From positions 310,001-374,000 of the forward strand of contig NZ_QBKH01000001.1 in NCBI RefSeq assembly GCF_003054045.1: DNA of 64,000 nucleotides, in the 5' to 3' direction. The position numbers were made by a program, and so were the translations under genes. The notes beneath the pieces are model-generated. The model was not told the origin of the DNA. It saw only the letters and a list, made by a program, of their open reading frames with translations, and ran no database searches. This stretch comes from Sphingobacterium faecium. Lineage in GTDB: Bacteria > Bacteroidota > Bacteroidia > Sphingobacteriales > Sphingobacteriaceae. This document shows positions 1 to 9,218 of this stretch, piece by piece; the stretch's first letter is position 1, and every line of letters starts with the position of its first letter.

Positions 1-561
1 AAACTGCAGCTCGATCCTCATTTTATCTTTAACAATCTCAGTGTGCTATCGGAGTTGATTTTGGAAGACCAGCAGCTTGGATTCGAGTATTCCGAAAACT
101 TTGCCAAAGTATACCGTTTTTTACTAGTTAACAGTAAAAAGAATTTAATTTCTTTAGAAGAGGAAATCAAATTCCTCCGAGCTTATATCTTTTTGATCGA
201 AAATAGGGTCGGTATAGGAGTTCATTTTAGCATTGAAATTGATGAACGTAGTAAGCATATGTACATCCCGCCACTTACGCTGCAGTTGCTAATCGAAAAT
301 GCGATCAAGCATAATGCGACCCAGCAGAAAAATCCCCTGATGATCAGCATATACAATCCTGAAGTGGATCAGGTGGTTATTGAAAATACACGTTCTCCAA
401 TCGATCAGACCCAGATTACATCCACAGGAATCGGATTAAAAAATATGAATAGCCGTTTTAAACTTTTGGGAAAGAAAATTCCAAAAGTGTTTCAAAATGA
501 ACATATCTTTAAGGTATCTATACAATTAATAGCGTATGATAGAGAAAATAGTAATAGTTGA
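1..561 (+). CDS. LytS/YehU-type sensor histidine kinase, C-terminal part (5' truncated by window)
   Basis: The reading frame is open from base 1, so this is the 3' part of a longer gene; the first in-frame start-like codon (GTG at 43) is internal. The first residues, KLQLDPHFIFNNLS, are the phospho-acceptor box of the His_kinase family (PF06580), whose His is in DPHF. The ATPase part follows, with the N box in LLIENAIKHNA and the G box in STGIGLKNMNSRF. Kinases of this family sit in the membrane and phosphorylate a LytTR response regulator; the N-terminal sensor lies outside the window. The stop overlaps the next gene by 26 bp, so the two are translated as a pair. The stimulus cannot be read from this fragment. 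Confidence 0.93.
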   Translation, partial: KLQLDPHFIFNNLSVLSELILEDQQLGFEYSENFAKVYRFLLVNSKKNLISLEEEIKFLRAYIFLIENRVGIGVHFSIEIDERSKHMYIPPLTLQLLIENAIKHNATQQKNPLMISIYNPEVDQVVIENTRSPIDQTQITSTGIGLKNMNSRFKLLGKKIPKVFQNEHIFKVSIQLIAYDRENSNS

Positions 562-1291
562 GGATGAAAAACTCAATGCAGACCGTCTTAAACGTTTAAT
601 AAGCGAGATCAATCCAAGCGTAAAAATTACCGCCGTATTGGATAGTGTGATGGATACGATAGAATGGTTCAAGGAAAATGAAGAACCAGATGTCGTCATG
701 ATGGATATTCGCCTTTCTGATGGGGTAAGTTTTGATATTTTTGATAAAGTAGCTATCCAATGTCCTATTATTTTTACGACTGCATATGACGAATATGCGG
801 TACAAGCATTCAAATACAATAGCGTCGATTATATCTTAAAACCCGTTGAAAAGGAAGAACTTCATAGTGCATTAAACAAGGTAGACGATTATAAATCAAA
901 AATGGAAAACCAGTTATCCATTGATAAGCTCCTCAGTTATGTCAAGCAAAAGGAGTATCGTACTCGTTTTCTAATTCCCTTTAGGGATGGTTTTCAAACG
1001 ATATTGGTAACCGATCTATCGTTTATTTATATGGATATGAAATTGACCAAAGCACGATTGAAGAATGGTAAGGATGTTGTTTTAAATCTGAGCCTGGATG
1101 ATCTTGAAAAACAATTGGATCCAAAATTTTTCTTTAGAGCCAATCGTCAATTTATTATCCATGTCGATTCCGTGGATCAATTGGTCAATTATTTCAATAG
1201 AAAACTAAAAGTTATCCTGTTTAATGCTGATGTTGAAGTGATCGTGAGTAGAGAGAAATCCAATCTCTTGAAAGAATGGTTGGATTCGTAA
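536..1291 (+). CDS. LytTR-family response regulator
   Basis: A 251-aa cytoplasmic regulator. Residues 1-120 form a receiver domain: acidic pocket E9/D10, phospho-acceptor D57 in MMDIRLSDG, T82 and K102 in ILKP. Residues about 140-250 form a LytTR DNA-binding domain, with the typical FFRANRQFIIH segment. The start at 536 lies inside the upstream kinase gene, which is usual for LytS/LytR pairs. The targets are unknown. The convergent RND efflux operon next door is an attractive but unproven candidate, because such pairs often sit beside the genes they control. Confidence 0.95.
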   Translation: MIEKIVIVEDEKLNADRLKRLISEINPSVKITAVLDSVMDTIEWFKENEEPDVVMMDIRLSDGVSFDIFDKVAIQCPIIFTTAYDEYAVQAFKYNSVDYILKPVEKEELHSALNKVDDYKSKMENQLSIDKLLSYVKQKEYRTRFLIPFRDGFQTILVTDLSFIYMDMKLTKARLKNGKDVVLNLSLDDLEKQLDPKFFFRANRQFIIHVDSVDQLVNYFNRKLKVILFNADVEVIVSREKSNLLKEWLDS

Positions 1292-1397
1292 CCGCATCAG
1301 GAATAGACCCACTGATTTGCTGATTAAAGCGCATATCAGATCTGGTCAAGCCGAAGATTGTGATCTAAAAACCCTTTTCTAAATTGGAGATGATAAA

Positions 1398-1431
1398 AAA
1401 AGCTGTGCTTCTGGATAGAAACACAGCTTTT
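1398..1431. terminator. Bidirectional Rho-independent terminator between response regulator and efflux operon
   Basis: AAAAGCTGTG (1398-1407) pairs perfectly with CACAGCTTTT (1422-1431) around a 14-nt loop, with A-rich sequence on the left and T-rich sequence on the right. It lies between two convergent genes and can serve both. Confidence 0.85.
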
Positions 1432-1458
1432 ATTTTTATGATGAACGTTTCCGATTTT

Positions 1459-2871
1459 TTAATCCACGCCTCCACCCAGAGCACGGTAAAGATCTGTGGC
1501 GGCATCAAAGCGCTCTTTTTGGATCGAGATCGCCTCCAGATCGTTCTGAAGGGAATTATTCTGTGCCGTGATCACCTCCAGATAATTGGCCATTCCACTT
1601 CTATACAGTAACATCGCATCATTTACCGCTTTCTGCAATGCTATTTTTTTCTGTTCAATAAGCGCAACTCGCTCATTGGCATATTGTCTTTTTGCTAAGG
1701 CATCAGATACCTCGCTTACGGCCGTCATGACTGCCAGTCGGAATTGCTCGGCTGATTTTTCCTGTTCAATTTTGGCTACTTCATAAGCTGTTTTTAACTT
1801 CTTATTTTGAAAAATCGGCTGGGTAATGTTACCCGCGATATTCTTCACCAGCGAACCTGGAAGATCAAACCAATTATCAAATTGGAACGAATTTGTTCCG
1901 ATAGAAGGAGTCAATCGTAAAGAAGGATACATCTGAGCCTTTGCCAGACCGGTACCTGCATGAGCCACCACGACGGCATACTCTGCAGCTCGGACATCCG
2001 GGCGTCTACTGAGCATGTCGGCAGGTACACCTATTGGGAAGCTTTCCACAAAAGGTGTCATTTCCATAGTCGCTGCACGTGCGATGCTGTCCGGAAAAGA
2101 ACCACAGAGAATACTTAATGCATTTTCTTGGATGGCGATGTTTTGCTTGGCTAGAGGCACAAGCAATTCAGCCGTCTTCTTTTGTGCTTCAGCCTGATCG
2201 ACAGCCAATGAATTGGTTTGCGCTGACTCAAACTGCAGCTTGATCATGTGCAATGTAGTATCGCTCAAAGCAATATTTCGGGAAGCAACTTGAAGTTGCT
2301 CATCCAGTGTAATTAAATTGTAGTAAGCCTGTGCGACTTGACTGACAATACGCGTCCGCAATGCCGATAGATTTTCATGCTGCATGAAAAAGTTGGCTCG
2401 AGCAGACTCCTTTTGCATCGCTACCTTGCCCCAGATATCTGCTTCCCAGGAAAAATTGAGCGAAGCTGAATAATCGTCCATGTGTTGATTTCCTGTAAAT
2501 TGCTCACTCAAAGATCCGTTCAAAGAACTTTTTGACAGATAATTTCGTGCAGCAGAAACGGAAAGTTCAGCCGTGGGAAGAAGTCCAAGTTTAGCCTGTT
2601 TATAAGAAAGATCCAATTGACGGAGATTCATCATCGCGACCGATATATCCTTATTCTTATCCAGCGCCTTTTCGATCAGAGCTGTCAGATAGGCATCTTT
2701 AAAGAAAGTTTTATAGGGCAGACTCATGGTGTCCCCCGTTACTTCAACCGTATTCCTATAACTTGATGGAGTCTCCAACTCTGGACGACTATACTTTTTG
2801 TTTACCGAGCAGGAGGACAGTAAAACTGCCACTCCAACACCGTAAAATATATTATTTATAGATAATGCCAT
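1459..2871 (-). CDS. RND efflux outer-membrane factor lipoprotein (OprM/NodT family)
   Basis: A 470-aa TolC-type protein that forms the outer-membrane exit duct of a tripartite drug/toxin pump. An SpII signal peptide with lipobox LSSC (Cys21) is followed by two OEP repeats (about 60-250 and 270-460), including the typical LSRRPDVRAAEY segment near the middle and GMANYLEVITAQNN near the end. It is the last gene of a three-gene operon; its ATG shares one base with the stop of the pump gene (TAATG), implying translational coupling. Substrates cannot be deduced. Confidence 0.95.
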   Translation of the reverse strand: MALSINNIFYGVGVAVLLSSCSVNKKYSRPELETPSSYRNTVEVTGDTMSLPYKTFFKDAYLTALIEKALDKNKDISVAMMNLRQLDLSYKQAKLGLLPTAELSVSAARNYLSKSSLNGSLSEQFTGNQHMDDYSASLNFSWEADIWGKVAMQKESARANFFMQHENLSALRTRIVSQVAQAYYNLITLDEQLQVASRNIALSDTTLHMIKLQFESAQTNSLAVDQAEAQKKTAELLVPLAKQNIAIQENALSILCGSFPDSIARAATMEMTPFVESFPIGVPADMLSRRPDVRAAEYAVVVAHAGTGLAKAQMYPSLRLTPSIGTNSFQFDNWFDLPGSLVKNIAGNITQPIFQNKKLKTAYEVAKIEQEKSAEQFRLAVMTAVSEVSDALAKRQYANERVALIEQKKIALQKAVNDAMLLYRSGMANYLEVITAQNNSLQNDLEAISIQKERFDAATDLYRALGGGVD

Positions 2872-5800
2872 TATTCAACACTTTGAATTTTTTGATTTTT
2901 GTTTTTACCCGATACCTTTTCCTGAAGATATTGAAAGAGTATATACAGGATTGGGATAACAAATACACCTAAGATCACGCCCGAAAGCATGCCGATTGCT
3001 GCACCTGTACTGATCGATCGATTCCCCATGGCAGAGCCACCTGTGGCAAACATTAAGGGAATCATACCGACAATAAAAGCCAATGAGGTCATGATGATCG
3101 GACGTAATCTTGATTTTGCTCCCTCAATTGCCGATTCAACGATCGTATAACCTGCGGCACGACGTTGTACAGCAAATTCAATGATCAAGATCGCATTCTT
3201 AGCTAATAGTCCGACAAGCATAATTAAACCCACCTGAACATAAATATTGTTGTCCAATCCGATTGCCCTAATCGATGCAAATGCACCAATAATACCTGTA
3301 GGAATGGAAAGCAATACCGCTAGTGGCAACAGATAACTTTCATATTGTGCGGCCAGTAAGAAGTACACAAATAACAGACACAGCGATAAAATAATCAAGG
3401 TCTGGTTACCAGCAGATTTTTCTTCTAAACTTAATCCTGTCCATTCGTATCCGTAATCTGAAGGCAATTTGCTCAGTACATTTTTTTCCAGATTATCCAT
3501 GATTTCACCGTTACTAGCACCCGGTAGGGGCACAACACTGATCGTAAGGGCATTGAATAAGTTATATCTGCTCAACGATTCAGGGCCATAGACTTTATGT
3601 AGGGTGACCATGGAATTGACGGGCACCATTTGGTTCTGATCATTACGGACAAAGATTTCATTAAATGAATGTTCATCCGTTCTGAATACCCCATCTGCTT
3701 TTACATTGACGCGATAGAATTTACCGAATCGGGTGAAGTTCATGGATTGATCACCTGCAAAATAAGTTTGGATCACATTCATCATACGACTGATTTCCAC
3801 ACCCATCTGCTGTGCTTTATCTTCATCGACCTCCAGTTCAAGCTGAGGGAAATCTGTACGGAATGTGGTATATGCAAACTGTACACCGGGTTGCTGCATG
3901 ATGTTTCCAATCACCTCATCGGACATCTGTTTTAGTTTTTCAGGCGATTTTCCGGTTTTATCTTGCAACACGATTTCAGCACCACTGGTGACTCCATATC
4001 CATCTACAGGAGGACTTCTAAAAGCCATGATCGTAGCTTCCTTGACCGTAGCAAATTGCGCTGTTAGGTTACCCAAGATGACATCAATATCTTTCTCCGC
4101 GCCACGGTCTTTTTTATCTTTTAATTTGATAAATCCCATGGCATACGCCGGACTGGCACTGTTTGATAAAATATTGAAACCCGTGATCGTTGTACTATTT
4201 TGTACAGATTCTGTCTTTTTCAAGATCTCATCCACACGTGCAGCGGCTGCAGTTGTCCGGTCCAGTGCAGTACCCGGAGGCATGCTTAAACTGAAGATAA
4301 TAAAAGAATCATCTTCCATAGGAACAAAGCTTTTGGGTGTACTGCTCATCATCCAGCCTGCAAGGGCAGTGATCAGGATAATTAAACCAGCACCGATCCA
4401 TTTTTTTACAATTAAGAACCGCAACCCCTTGATATATTTACCGGTTAAATTTTCAAAACCAGCATTAAATGCAGTAAAAAATCGTTTTCCAAATCCTTTT
4501 TCTTCAGATGCTCCATGTTGACCATCAGCATGATTATTTTTTAATAATAAGGCACAGAGTGCAGGAGTAAGGGTCAAGGCATTGACCGCCGATATGATAA
4601 TGGCAATTGCCAATGTGTAGGCAAACTGCTTGTAAAATATACCTGCAGAACCGGTCATAAATCCAATCGGTATAAAGACGGCCGACATGACCAAAGTGAT
4701 CGATACGACTGCACCCGTGATCTCGCCCATGGCACTATGTGTCGCCTCTTTTCCGGTCATGTTCGTCCCCTCCATTTTACTATGGACGGCTTCGACGACT
4801 ACGATGGCATCATCGACGACAATCCCGATAGCGAGTACCAAAGCAAATAAGGTCAGCACATTGATGGTGAATCCAAAAGCGAGCAGGAAGAAAAATGTTC
4901 CTATAATAGCTACCGGTACCGCAATAGCGGGTATAATCGTTGATCTGAAATCTTGTAGAAATAAGAAAACGACAATAAATACCAATATAAAGGCTTCGAT
5001 CAAGGTCGATTTCACTTGTCCCGTTGCTTCGTCCAGACGTTCTTTTGTACTCATCAAGCTCGTGTAGTCTACTCCTGGAGGAAAGTTTTTGGAAGCACTC
5101 TTCAGTACATCTTGTACACCTATTTCAATGTCATTGGCATTGGATCCCGTCGTCTGTAGAATAGCTACAGTCACGGCATTCTTCCCATTCATAGTCGTAT
5201 TACCGCTATAATTAAGCGAACCAAATTCGATACGGGCAACATCTTTCAAGCGCACCAAAAGCTCACCATCGCGTTTCACGACAATGTTTTCGTACTCATG
5301 GGGTTGATTCTTTTTACCTTTATAGCGCATGACATATTCCAGAGCAGCATTGGATTCTTCTCCCAGCTTACCGGGCGCGACTTCTATACTTTGCGTACCG
5401 ATAGCGTTGCTTACATCAGCAGGTTCTAAACCATAAGCAGCCATTTTCTGAGGATTGAGCCATACACGCATGGAATAATCTTTGGCGCCAAAAACTTGTG
5501 CCTGTCCCACTCCAGAAACACGTTTGATCTGTGGAATGACATTGATATTGACAAAGTTTTGAAGAAAAAGCTCATCATATTTTTCATTATCGTCCGTATA
5601 TACGTTGAAAATGAGGATCATGCTATTCTGCTGCTTGGAGGTCGTCAGTCCCATTCTGATCACCTCTTGAGGAAGTATAGGGGTAGCTTGCTGCACCCTG
5701 TTTTGTACGTTTACAGCCGCTTGGTCAGGATCGACGCCCTGCTTGAAGATAATGGAAATAGAAAATGAACCATCATTACTCGCAGTCGATTTGATATACT

Positions 5801-6026
5801 GCATATTTTCTACTCCATTGATCTGCTCTTCGAGCGGTGTGACCACCGAACGAATAACGGCCTCACTATTCCCTCCAGGATAACTTCCCGACACCATGAC
5901 GGTAGGCGGAGAAATATCCGGAAAACGCGTTACAGGGAGTCTTAATAACCCTATAACACCCAATATCAATAGCACAACCGAAATTACGGTGGCCATTACG
6001 GGTCTATCTATAATCTTTTTTAACAT
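2871..6026 (-). CDS. RND multidrug efflux permease, HAE1 (AcrB/MexB-like)
   Basis: A 1051-aa inner-membrane proton/substrate antiporter, full length for the HAE1 family. It opens with the usual MLKKIIDRPVMATVISVVL helix. The proton-relay Asp pair is visible in TM4 (GIVVDDAIVVVE) and the partner Lys in TM10 (GLLAKNAILIIEF). Two large periplasmic porter loops and the 6+6 TM layout are intact. It is the middle gene of the operon: 19 bp downstream of the adaptor gene and one base overlapped with the outer-membrane factor. Confidence 0.97.
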   Translation of the reverse strand: MLKKIIDRPVMATVISVVLLILGVIGLLRLPVTRFPDISPPTVMVSGSYPGGNSEAVIRSVVTPLEEQINGVENMQYIKSTASNDGSFSISIIFKQGVDPDQAAVNVQNRVQQATPILPQEVIRMGLTTSKQQNSMILIFNVYTDDNEKYDELFLQNFVNINVIPQIKRVSGVGQAQVFGAKDYSMRVWLNPQKMAAYGLEPADVSNAIGTQSIEVAPGKLGEESNAALEYVMRYKGKKNQPHEYENIVVKRDGELLVRLKDVARIEFGSLNYSGNTTMNGKNAVTVAILQTTGSNANDIEIGVQDVLKSASKNFPPGVDYTSLMSTKERLDEATGQVKSTLIEAFILVFIVVFLFLQDFRSTIIPAIAVPVAIIGTFFFLLAFGFTINVLTLFALVLAIGIVVDDAIVVVEAVHSKMEGTNMTGKEATHSAMGEITGAVVSITLVMSAVFIPIGFMTGSAGIFYKQFAYTLAIAIIISAVNALTLTPALCALLLKNNHADGQHGASEEKGFGKRFFTAFNAGFENLTGKYIKGLRFLIVKKWIGAGLIILITALAGWMMSSTPKSFVPMEDDSFIIFSLSMPPGTALDRTTAAAARVDEILKKTESVQNSTTITGFNILSNSASPAYAMGFIKLKDKKDRGAEKDIDVILGNLTAQFATVKEATIMAFRSPPVDGYGVTSGAEIVLQDKTGKSPEKLKQMSDEVIGNIMQQPGVQFAYTTFRTDFPQLELEVDEDKAQQMGVEISRMMNVIQTYFAGDQSMNFTRFGKFYRVNVKADGVFRTDEHSFNEIFVRNDQNQMVPVNSMVTLHKVYGPESLSRYNLFNALTISVVPLPGASNGEIMDNLEKNVLSKLPSDYGYEWTGLSLEEKSAGNQTLIILSLCLLFVYFLLAAQYESYLLPLAVLLSIPTGIIGAFASIRAIGLDNNIYVQVGLIMLVGLLAKNAILIIEFAVQRRAAGYTIVESAIEGAKSRLRPIIMTSLAFIVGMIPLMFATGGSAMGNRSISTGAAIGMLSGVILGVFVIPILYILFQYLQEKVSGKNKNQKIQSVE

Positions 6027-6045
6027 GTTGATACTGGTCTAGAAA

Positions 6046-7194
6046 TTAATTTTTCAAAGAGTCTTGGCTCACGATCTTAGGCACGGCTACGACTCCTTCT
6101 GTTAATTGGTCTATACTATTGATAGCAATTTTATCGCCCGGTTTAACACCCGATTTGATGATATAATCTGAACCTGTGCGGCCATCTATTTCGATCGTTT
6201 TCATCGCCACCTTATTACTGTCAGCGAGTACATAAACAAAAAATTTGTCTTGTATATCTTTCACTGCAGCCATAGGTAATGTCAGGGCACTAGTCAGATT
6301 TTTTGTCAAAACCACGCGCGCAGCACCACCGGAACGTAAAATTTTATCGGGGTTTGCAAATACAGCTTTTAGCGATATCGTTCCCGTGTTTCGGTCAATA
6401 TTACCACTTGCAATTTCTACTTGACCTTTTTGGTTGTAGCGGTTACCGTCTGCCATGATGATCTCTACGGTATTCATCCCTACATCTTTTTTTCGATCAT
6501 TCATAAAGGCAATGAATTTAGCTTCATTCAGATTGAAGTAAACATAGACCTGATCTATCTCAGATAAACTGGTCAACGGATTTGCATCAGTAGGGGTGAC
6601 CAAATTTCCGACCCTGCTCGGAATACGTCCTATGTAACCACTTACGGGTGCCTTAATGATCGCAAAAGCAGCATTTAACTGCGAAGAGCTCAGGGCTGAT
6701 TTAGCCTGTGCCACTTGAGCTGTTGCAGCATCATATTGCGCCTGTGCAGTTTTTAACTGTAGGTCTGAAACCACCTTTCCCTGAACAAGAGGTCTTATTT
6801 TTTCCAATTCGATCTGAGCGTTGGCCTGTGACGCTAATGCCGATTGTAATGATGCTTTGCTATTAGTCACCTGCTCATTGAAGACATCGCTCTTGATTTT
6901 GAACAGCGATTGTCCTTTTTGTACATATTCTCCTTCTTTGACATAAGTAGCCTCTAGATAGCCGGATACTTGTGCTCGAATATCGACATTGACTGTTCCT
7001 TCTATAGTACCAGGGTAAGTTTCTACGATGGTAGTCGGAGATTCTTGTAATGCGATGAAATCAGCATGTAATGCCTGTTGTTCGTATGATCCTCCCTGTT
7101 GTTGTCCTCCACATGAACTAAACAAAATACCGAAAGCAAATACGGCTATGTATAGATTGAAATTGATCCTTGCTTTGAATTCTTGCTTTACCAT
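6046..7194 (-). CDS. RND efflux periplasmic adaptor (AcrA/MexA-like lipoprotein)
   Basis: A 382-aa membrane fusion protein and the first gene of the efflux operon. It has an SpII signal with lipobox FSSC (Cys28) followed by GGQQQGG, a biotinyl-lipoyl half-motif (GYLEATYVKEGEYVQKGQ), a coiled-coil hairpin with the barrel-sandwich return (IIKAPVSGYIG), and a beta-barrel/MP domain to the C terminus. It links pump and outer-membrane duct in the periplasm. The 349-bp upstream gap should hold the operon promoter and any operator. Confidence 0.96.
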   Translation of the reverse strand: MVKQEFKARINFNLYIAVFAFGILFSSCGGQQQGGSYEQQALHADFIALQESPTTIVETYPGTIEGTVNVDIRAQVSGYLEATYVKEGEYVQKGQSLFKIKSDVFNEQVTNSKASLQSALASQANAQIELEKIRPLVQGKVVSDLQLKTAQAQYDAATAQVAQAKSALSSSQLNAAFAIIKAPVSGYIGRIPSRVGNLVTPTDANPLTSLSEIDQVYVYFNLNEAKFIAFMNDRKKDVGMNTVEIIMADGNRYNQKGQVEIASGNIDRNTGTISLKAVFANPDKILRSGGAARVVLTKNLTSALTLPMAAVKDIQDKFFVYVLADSNKVAMKTIEIDGRTGSDYIIKSGVKPGDKIAINSIDQLTEGVVAVPKIVSQDSLKN

Positions 7195-7543
7195 TTTTTT
7201 ATACTATTAAAATTTCAGATACAAATAACAAGAGTTATAATCATTTAAGAAAGGGATAAGTGACTGAACTGGCGAAAATGGCTTCTGAAACGAAACTGTT
7301 GTCATCTGAATCAACACGGTATAAAGTTGTACAGAACCAAACCTGTATGTCGTATATTTAACAGCTGCAGGCTTAATATGGGAGAGGTAAAAGAGTAAGA
7401 TGGATCGTCAAGAAAATAGATGGGATACGGTTCAGCAGGTTGACGTTTTCAATTCAACATCGAATTTTGCTAGTTGAGCTATTTTTCTCTTAACAATAAG
7501 GCACCTCTTCTCTATTTTTGTATGACCTCCGAAGAGTAATCCA
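7195..7543. other. Intergenic region between divergent efflux operon and small ORF
   Basis: 349 bp without a convincing gene. It should carry the efflux operon promoter (minus strand), but no clear -7/-33 pair was recognised there. On the plus strand TATTTTTG at 7513-7520 matches the Bacteroidota -7 consensus TAnnTTTG and would start a transcript just before the small ORF at 7544. The end of the gap is occupied by an 18-bp tandem duplication. Confidence 0.5.
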
Positions 7544-7566
7544 ATGATGAAGAGTAATCCAATGAT
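7531..7566 (+). repeat. Exact 18-bp tandem duplication spanning a start codon
   Basis: The 18-mer GAAGAGTAATCCAATGAT occurs at 7531-7548 and again, exactly, at 7549-7566. Each copy holds an ATG (7544 and 7562) in the same frame, so the unit (6 codons) duplicates the start of the following small ORF. Confidence 0.95.
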
Positions 7567-7870
7567 AATTAGGAAAGCGAATCAGGGTATCAGCGCTCAA
7601 CGGGATAAATACTTAAACACAATTTCTACCATGATGATGGAATATATTTTGGTTTTTTCAATCTGCAAAGATATGATCGTAAGAAGGCAGGAGATCATGT
7701 CCTATCTGCAGCAACATCTCGATCATTTGGAATTAACGACCATTGAGTTACAAGATCGGAAGTTTACGATGTCCATCAAGTCTAGAGAACGCCTGGAATA
7801 CCAAATTCAGAAATTGATCCGTTCAAAGGGTTTACAGATCGGTTTTATATCTGGCGAGCGTATCGGATAA
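7544..7870 (+). CDS. Small hypothetical protein, 108 aa
   Basis: No family was recognised. The predicted product is basic and mostly helical, without signal peptide or membrane segment; the central part (about 45-95, QEIMSYLQQHLDHLELTTIELQ region) looks amphipathic. Support for it being real: a good -7 box (TATTTTTG, 7513-7520) upstream, length above 100 codons, and an isolated position with no competing gene. Against: no recognised homologue, and the start region lies in a tandem duplication, so ATG 7544 or 7562 may be used. Confidence 0.45.
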   Translation: MMKSNPMIIRKANQGISAQRDKYLNTISTMMMEYILVFSICKDMIVRRQEIMSYLQQHLDHLELTTIELQDRKFTMSIKSRERLEYQIQKLIRSKGLQIGFISGERIG

Positions 7871-7952
7871 GTCCACGCTTATGGATTGTGTATTAGGCTT
7901 ATTTTATGATGAGCTAGACCATCCGTCAAAACTGCCGGAATTATTCATAATT

Positions 7953-8002
7953 AAAAAATGCACCTTCCTGCTTATGAGTCAAATTTTGACGGAAGGCACA
8001 TT
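7953..8002 (-). terminator. Rho-independent terminator of the mannan operon
   Basis: Read on the minus strand, AATGTGCCTTCC (8002-7991) pairs with GGAAGGTGCATT (7968-7957), including two G-U pairs, and is followed by a run of six T. It lies about 30 bp after the stop of the epimerase gene. Confidence 0.75.
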
Positions 8003-8033
8003 CTCTAATTTTTACTGCTTTTATTTGCACGGA

Positions 8034-9218
8034 TCAATCTTTTGGTATTCGATGCAGTAATTCTAAGCAAGCTCGCGTATTATGGTAGGGGCATTTCCAG
8101 ATGCCGACCTTATCTTCTCCCAGCATAAGTTCACCCTGCGCATCTCTTCCCCAGAACCATTCGCCATGTTTAGTATCAAGAAGATTGGATTTGATATAAC
8201 TCCAGATCTGATACACGACTTTCAAATACTTCTCGTGTTGTGTAAGGGTATAAGCGGAATAAAAACCCACTAAAGCTTCAGCTTGTACCCACCAATGTTT
8301 TTCTGCATGCAGATGTCGGGTAGCATGGTTATATTCATAGTTGAGCGCACCACCTTCAAATCCTTCTAAAGCGCCTTCGGCAAGTTGAATGGCATGTCTT
8401 TTATAAATTTTGATCCACCTTTTATCTTGGATCGTTTCAGCACATTCTAACAGGAGCCAGGAAGCTTCAATATCGTGACCGAAGGAGAAAAAGCGTTGTG
8501 AACTTTCCCACCGATTATTCATAAAGAGGATCAGATGTTTGCCATTAATGATGTATTGGTCAAATATGGATAATAAATGATCTATTTTCTCTTTTAAATA
8601 ATCAGTAGGCGCTACACGATATAAATTGGAATAGGCTTCAATAATATGGAGATGAGTATTCATGGTCTTGCTTGCCTGAAGATCCTTGTCTGAAAGGCGC
8701 ACATCATCGATCTTAGACCAATCCTGACCTAATGCTTCGATATAGCCACCATATACAGGTTCAAAAGCATATTTTTCGAGTTTTTCAACTAATTTATTTG
8801 CCCAGGCAAGTACTTCCATATCCTGCGAAATTTCATAATATGCCGACAGACCATAGATCACAAATGCGATGGCGTAAGTTTGTTTTTTACCCTCCAATAC
8901 TTCCCCTTTATGGGTCAATGACCAATATACCCCTCCATATATGGGGTCTATTCCATAAGTTTTTATATAGTGATAAGCGCGTTCGGCAAGAGCTAGATCA
9001 GTGGGATCGTTACTGTTTTTATAGGCTGCGGAAAATGACCATAGTAGACGTCCCTGTAGCACTAAACCCTTTGCCGCAGTATCATCTACCTGATTATCTT
9101 GCGTGATTCTTCCCACAAAACCACCATTGATTTCGTCGATGGTATTGTTCTTCCAGTAACGGAGGATATTGTTCAATGCGATATCCAATTCTTTGCGAAG
9201 GTTAGTTGTTGCCGGCAT
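8034..9218 (-). CDS. Cellobiose 2-epimerase (AGE family)
   Basis: A 394-aa cytoplasmic enzyme of the N-acylglucosamine 2-epimerase superfamily, an (alpha/alpha)6 barrel. In this context it should convert beta-1,4-mannobiose into 4-O-beta-mannosyl-glucose. Two conserved His fit the catalytic pair of characterised cellobiose 2-epimerases: H248 in FGHDIEASW and H379 in CPYHNTRACLE, 131 residues apart. The KHWWVQAEA motif is also typical. The start abuts the GH130 stop directly (TAA then ATG). In the Bacteroides fragilis mannan pathway the same enzyme is encoded beside a GH26 mannanase and a GH130 phosphorylase, as here; that context favours this activity over N-acylglucosamine epimerase. Confidence 0.93.
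   Translation of the reverse strand: MPATTNLRKELDIALNNILRYWKNNTIDEINGGFVGRITQDNQVDDTAAKGLVLQGRLLWSFSAAYKNSNDPTDLALAERAYHYIKTYGIDPIYGGVYWSLTHKGEVLEGKKQTYAIAFVIYGLSAYYEISQDMEVLAWANKLVEKLEKYAFEPVYGGYIEALGQDWSKIDDVRLSDKDLQASKTMNTHLHIIEAYSNLYRVAPTDYLKEKIDHLLSIFDQYIINGKHLILFMNNRWESSQRFFSFGHDIEASWLLLECAETIQDKRWIKIYKRHAIQLAEGALEGFEGGALNYEYNHATRHLHAEKHWWVQAEALVGFYSAYTLTQHEKYLKVVYQIWSYIKSNLLDTKHGEWFWGRDAQGELMLGEDKVGIWKCPYHNTRACLELLHRIPKD

Noticed and set aside
43..561. Complete 172-aa protein starting at GTG 43
   Set aside because: The frame is open to base 1 and the kinase phospho-acceptor box lies upstream of this codon, so the gene is truncated by the window.
3865..4521. 218-aa open frame on the plus strand inside the RND pump gene
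   Set aside because: It is antisense to a full-length, strongly conserved efflux permease and has no family features; a shadow of codon use.
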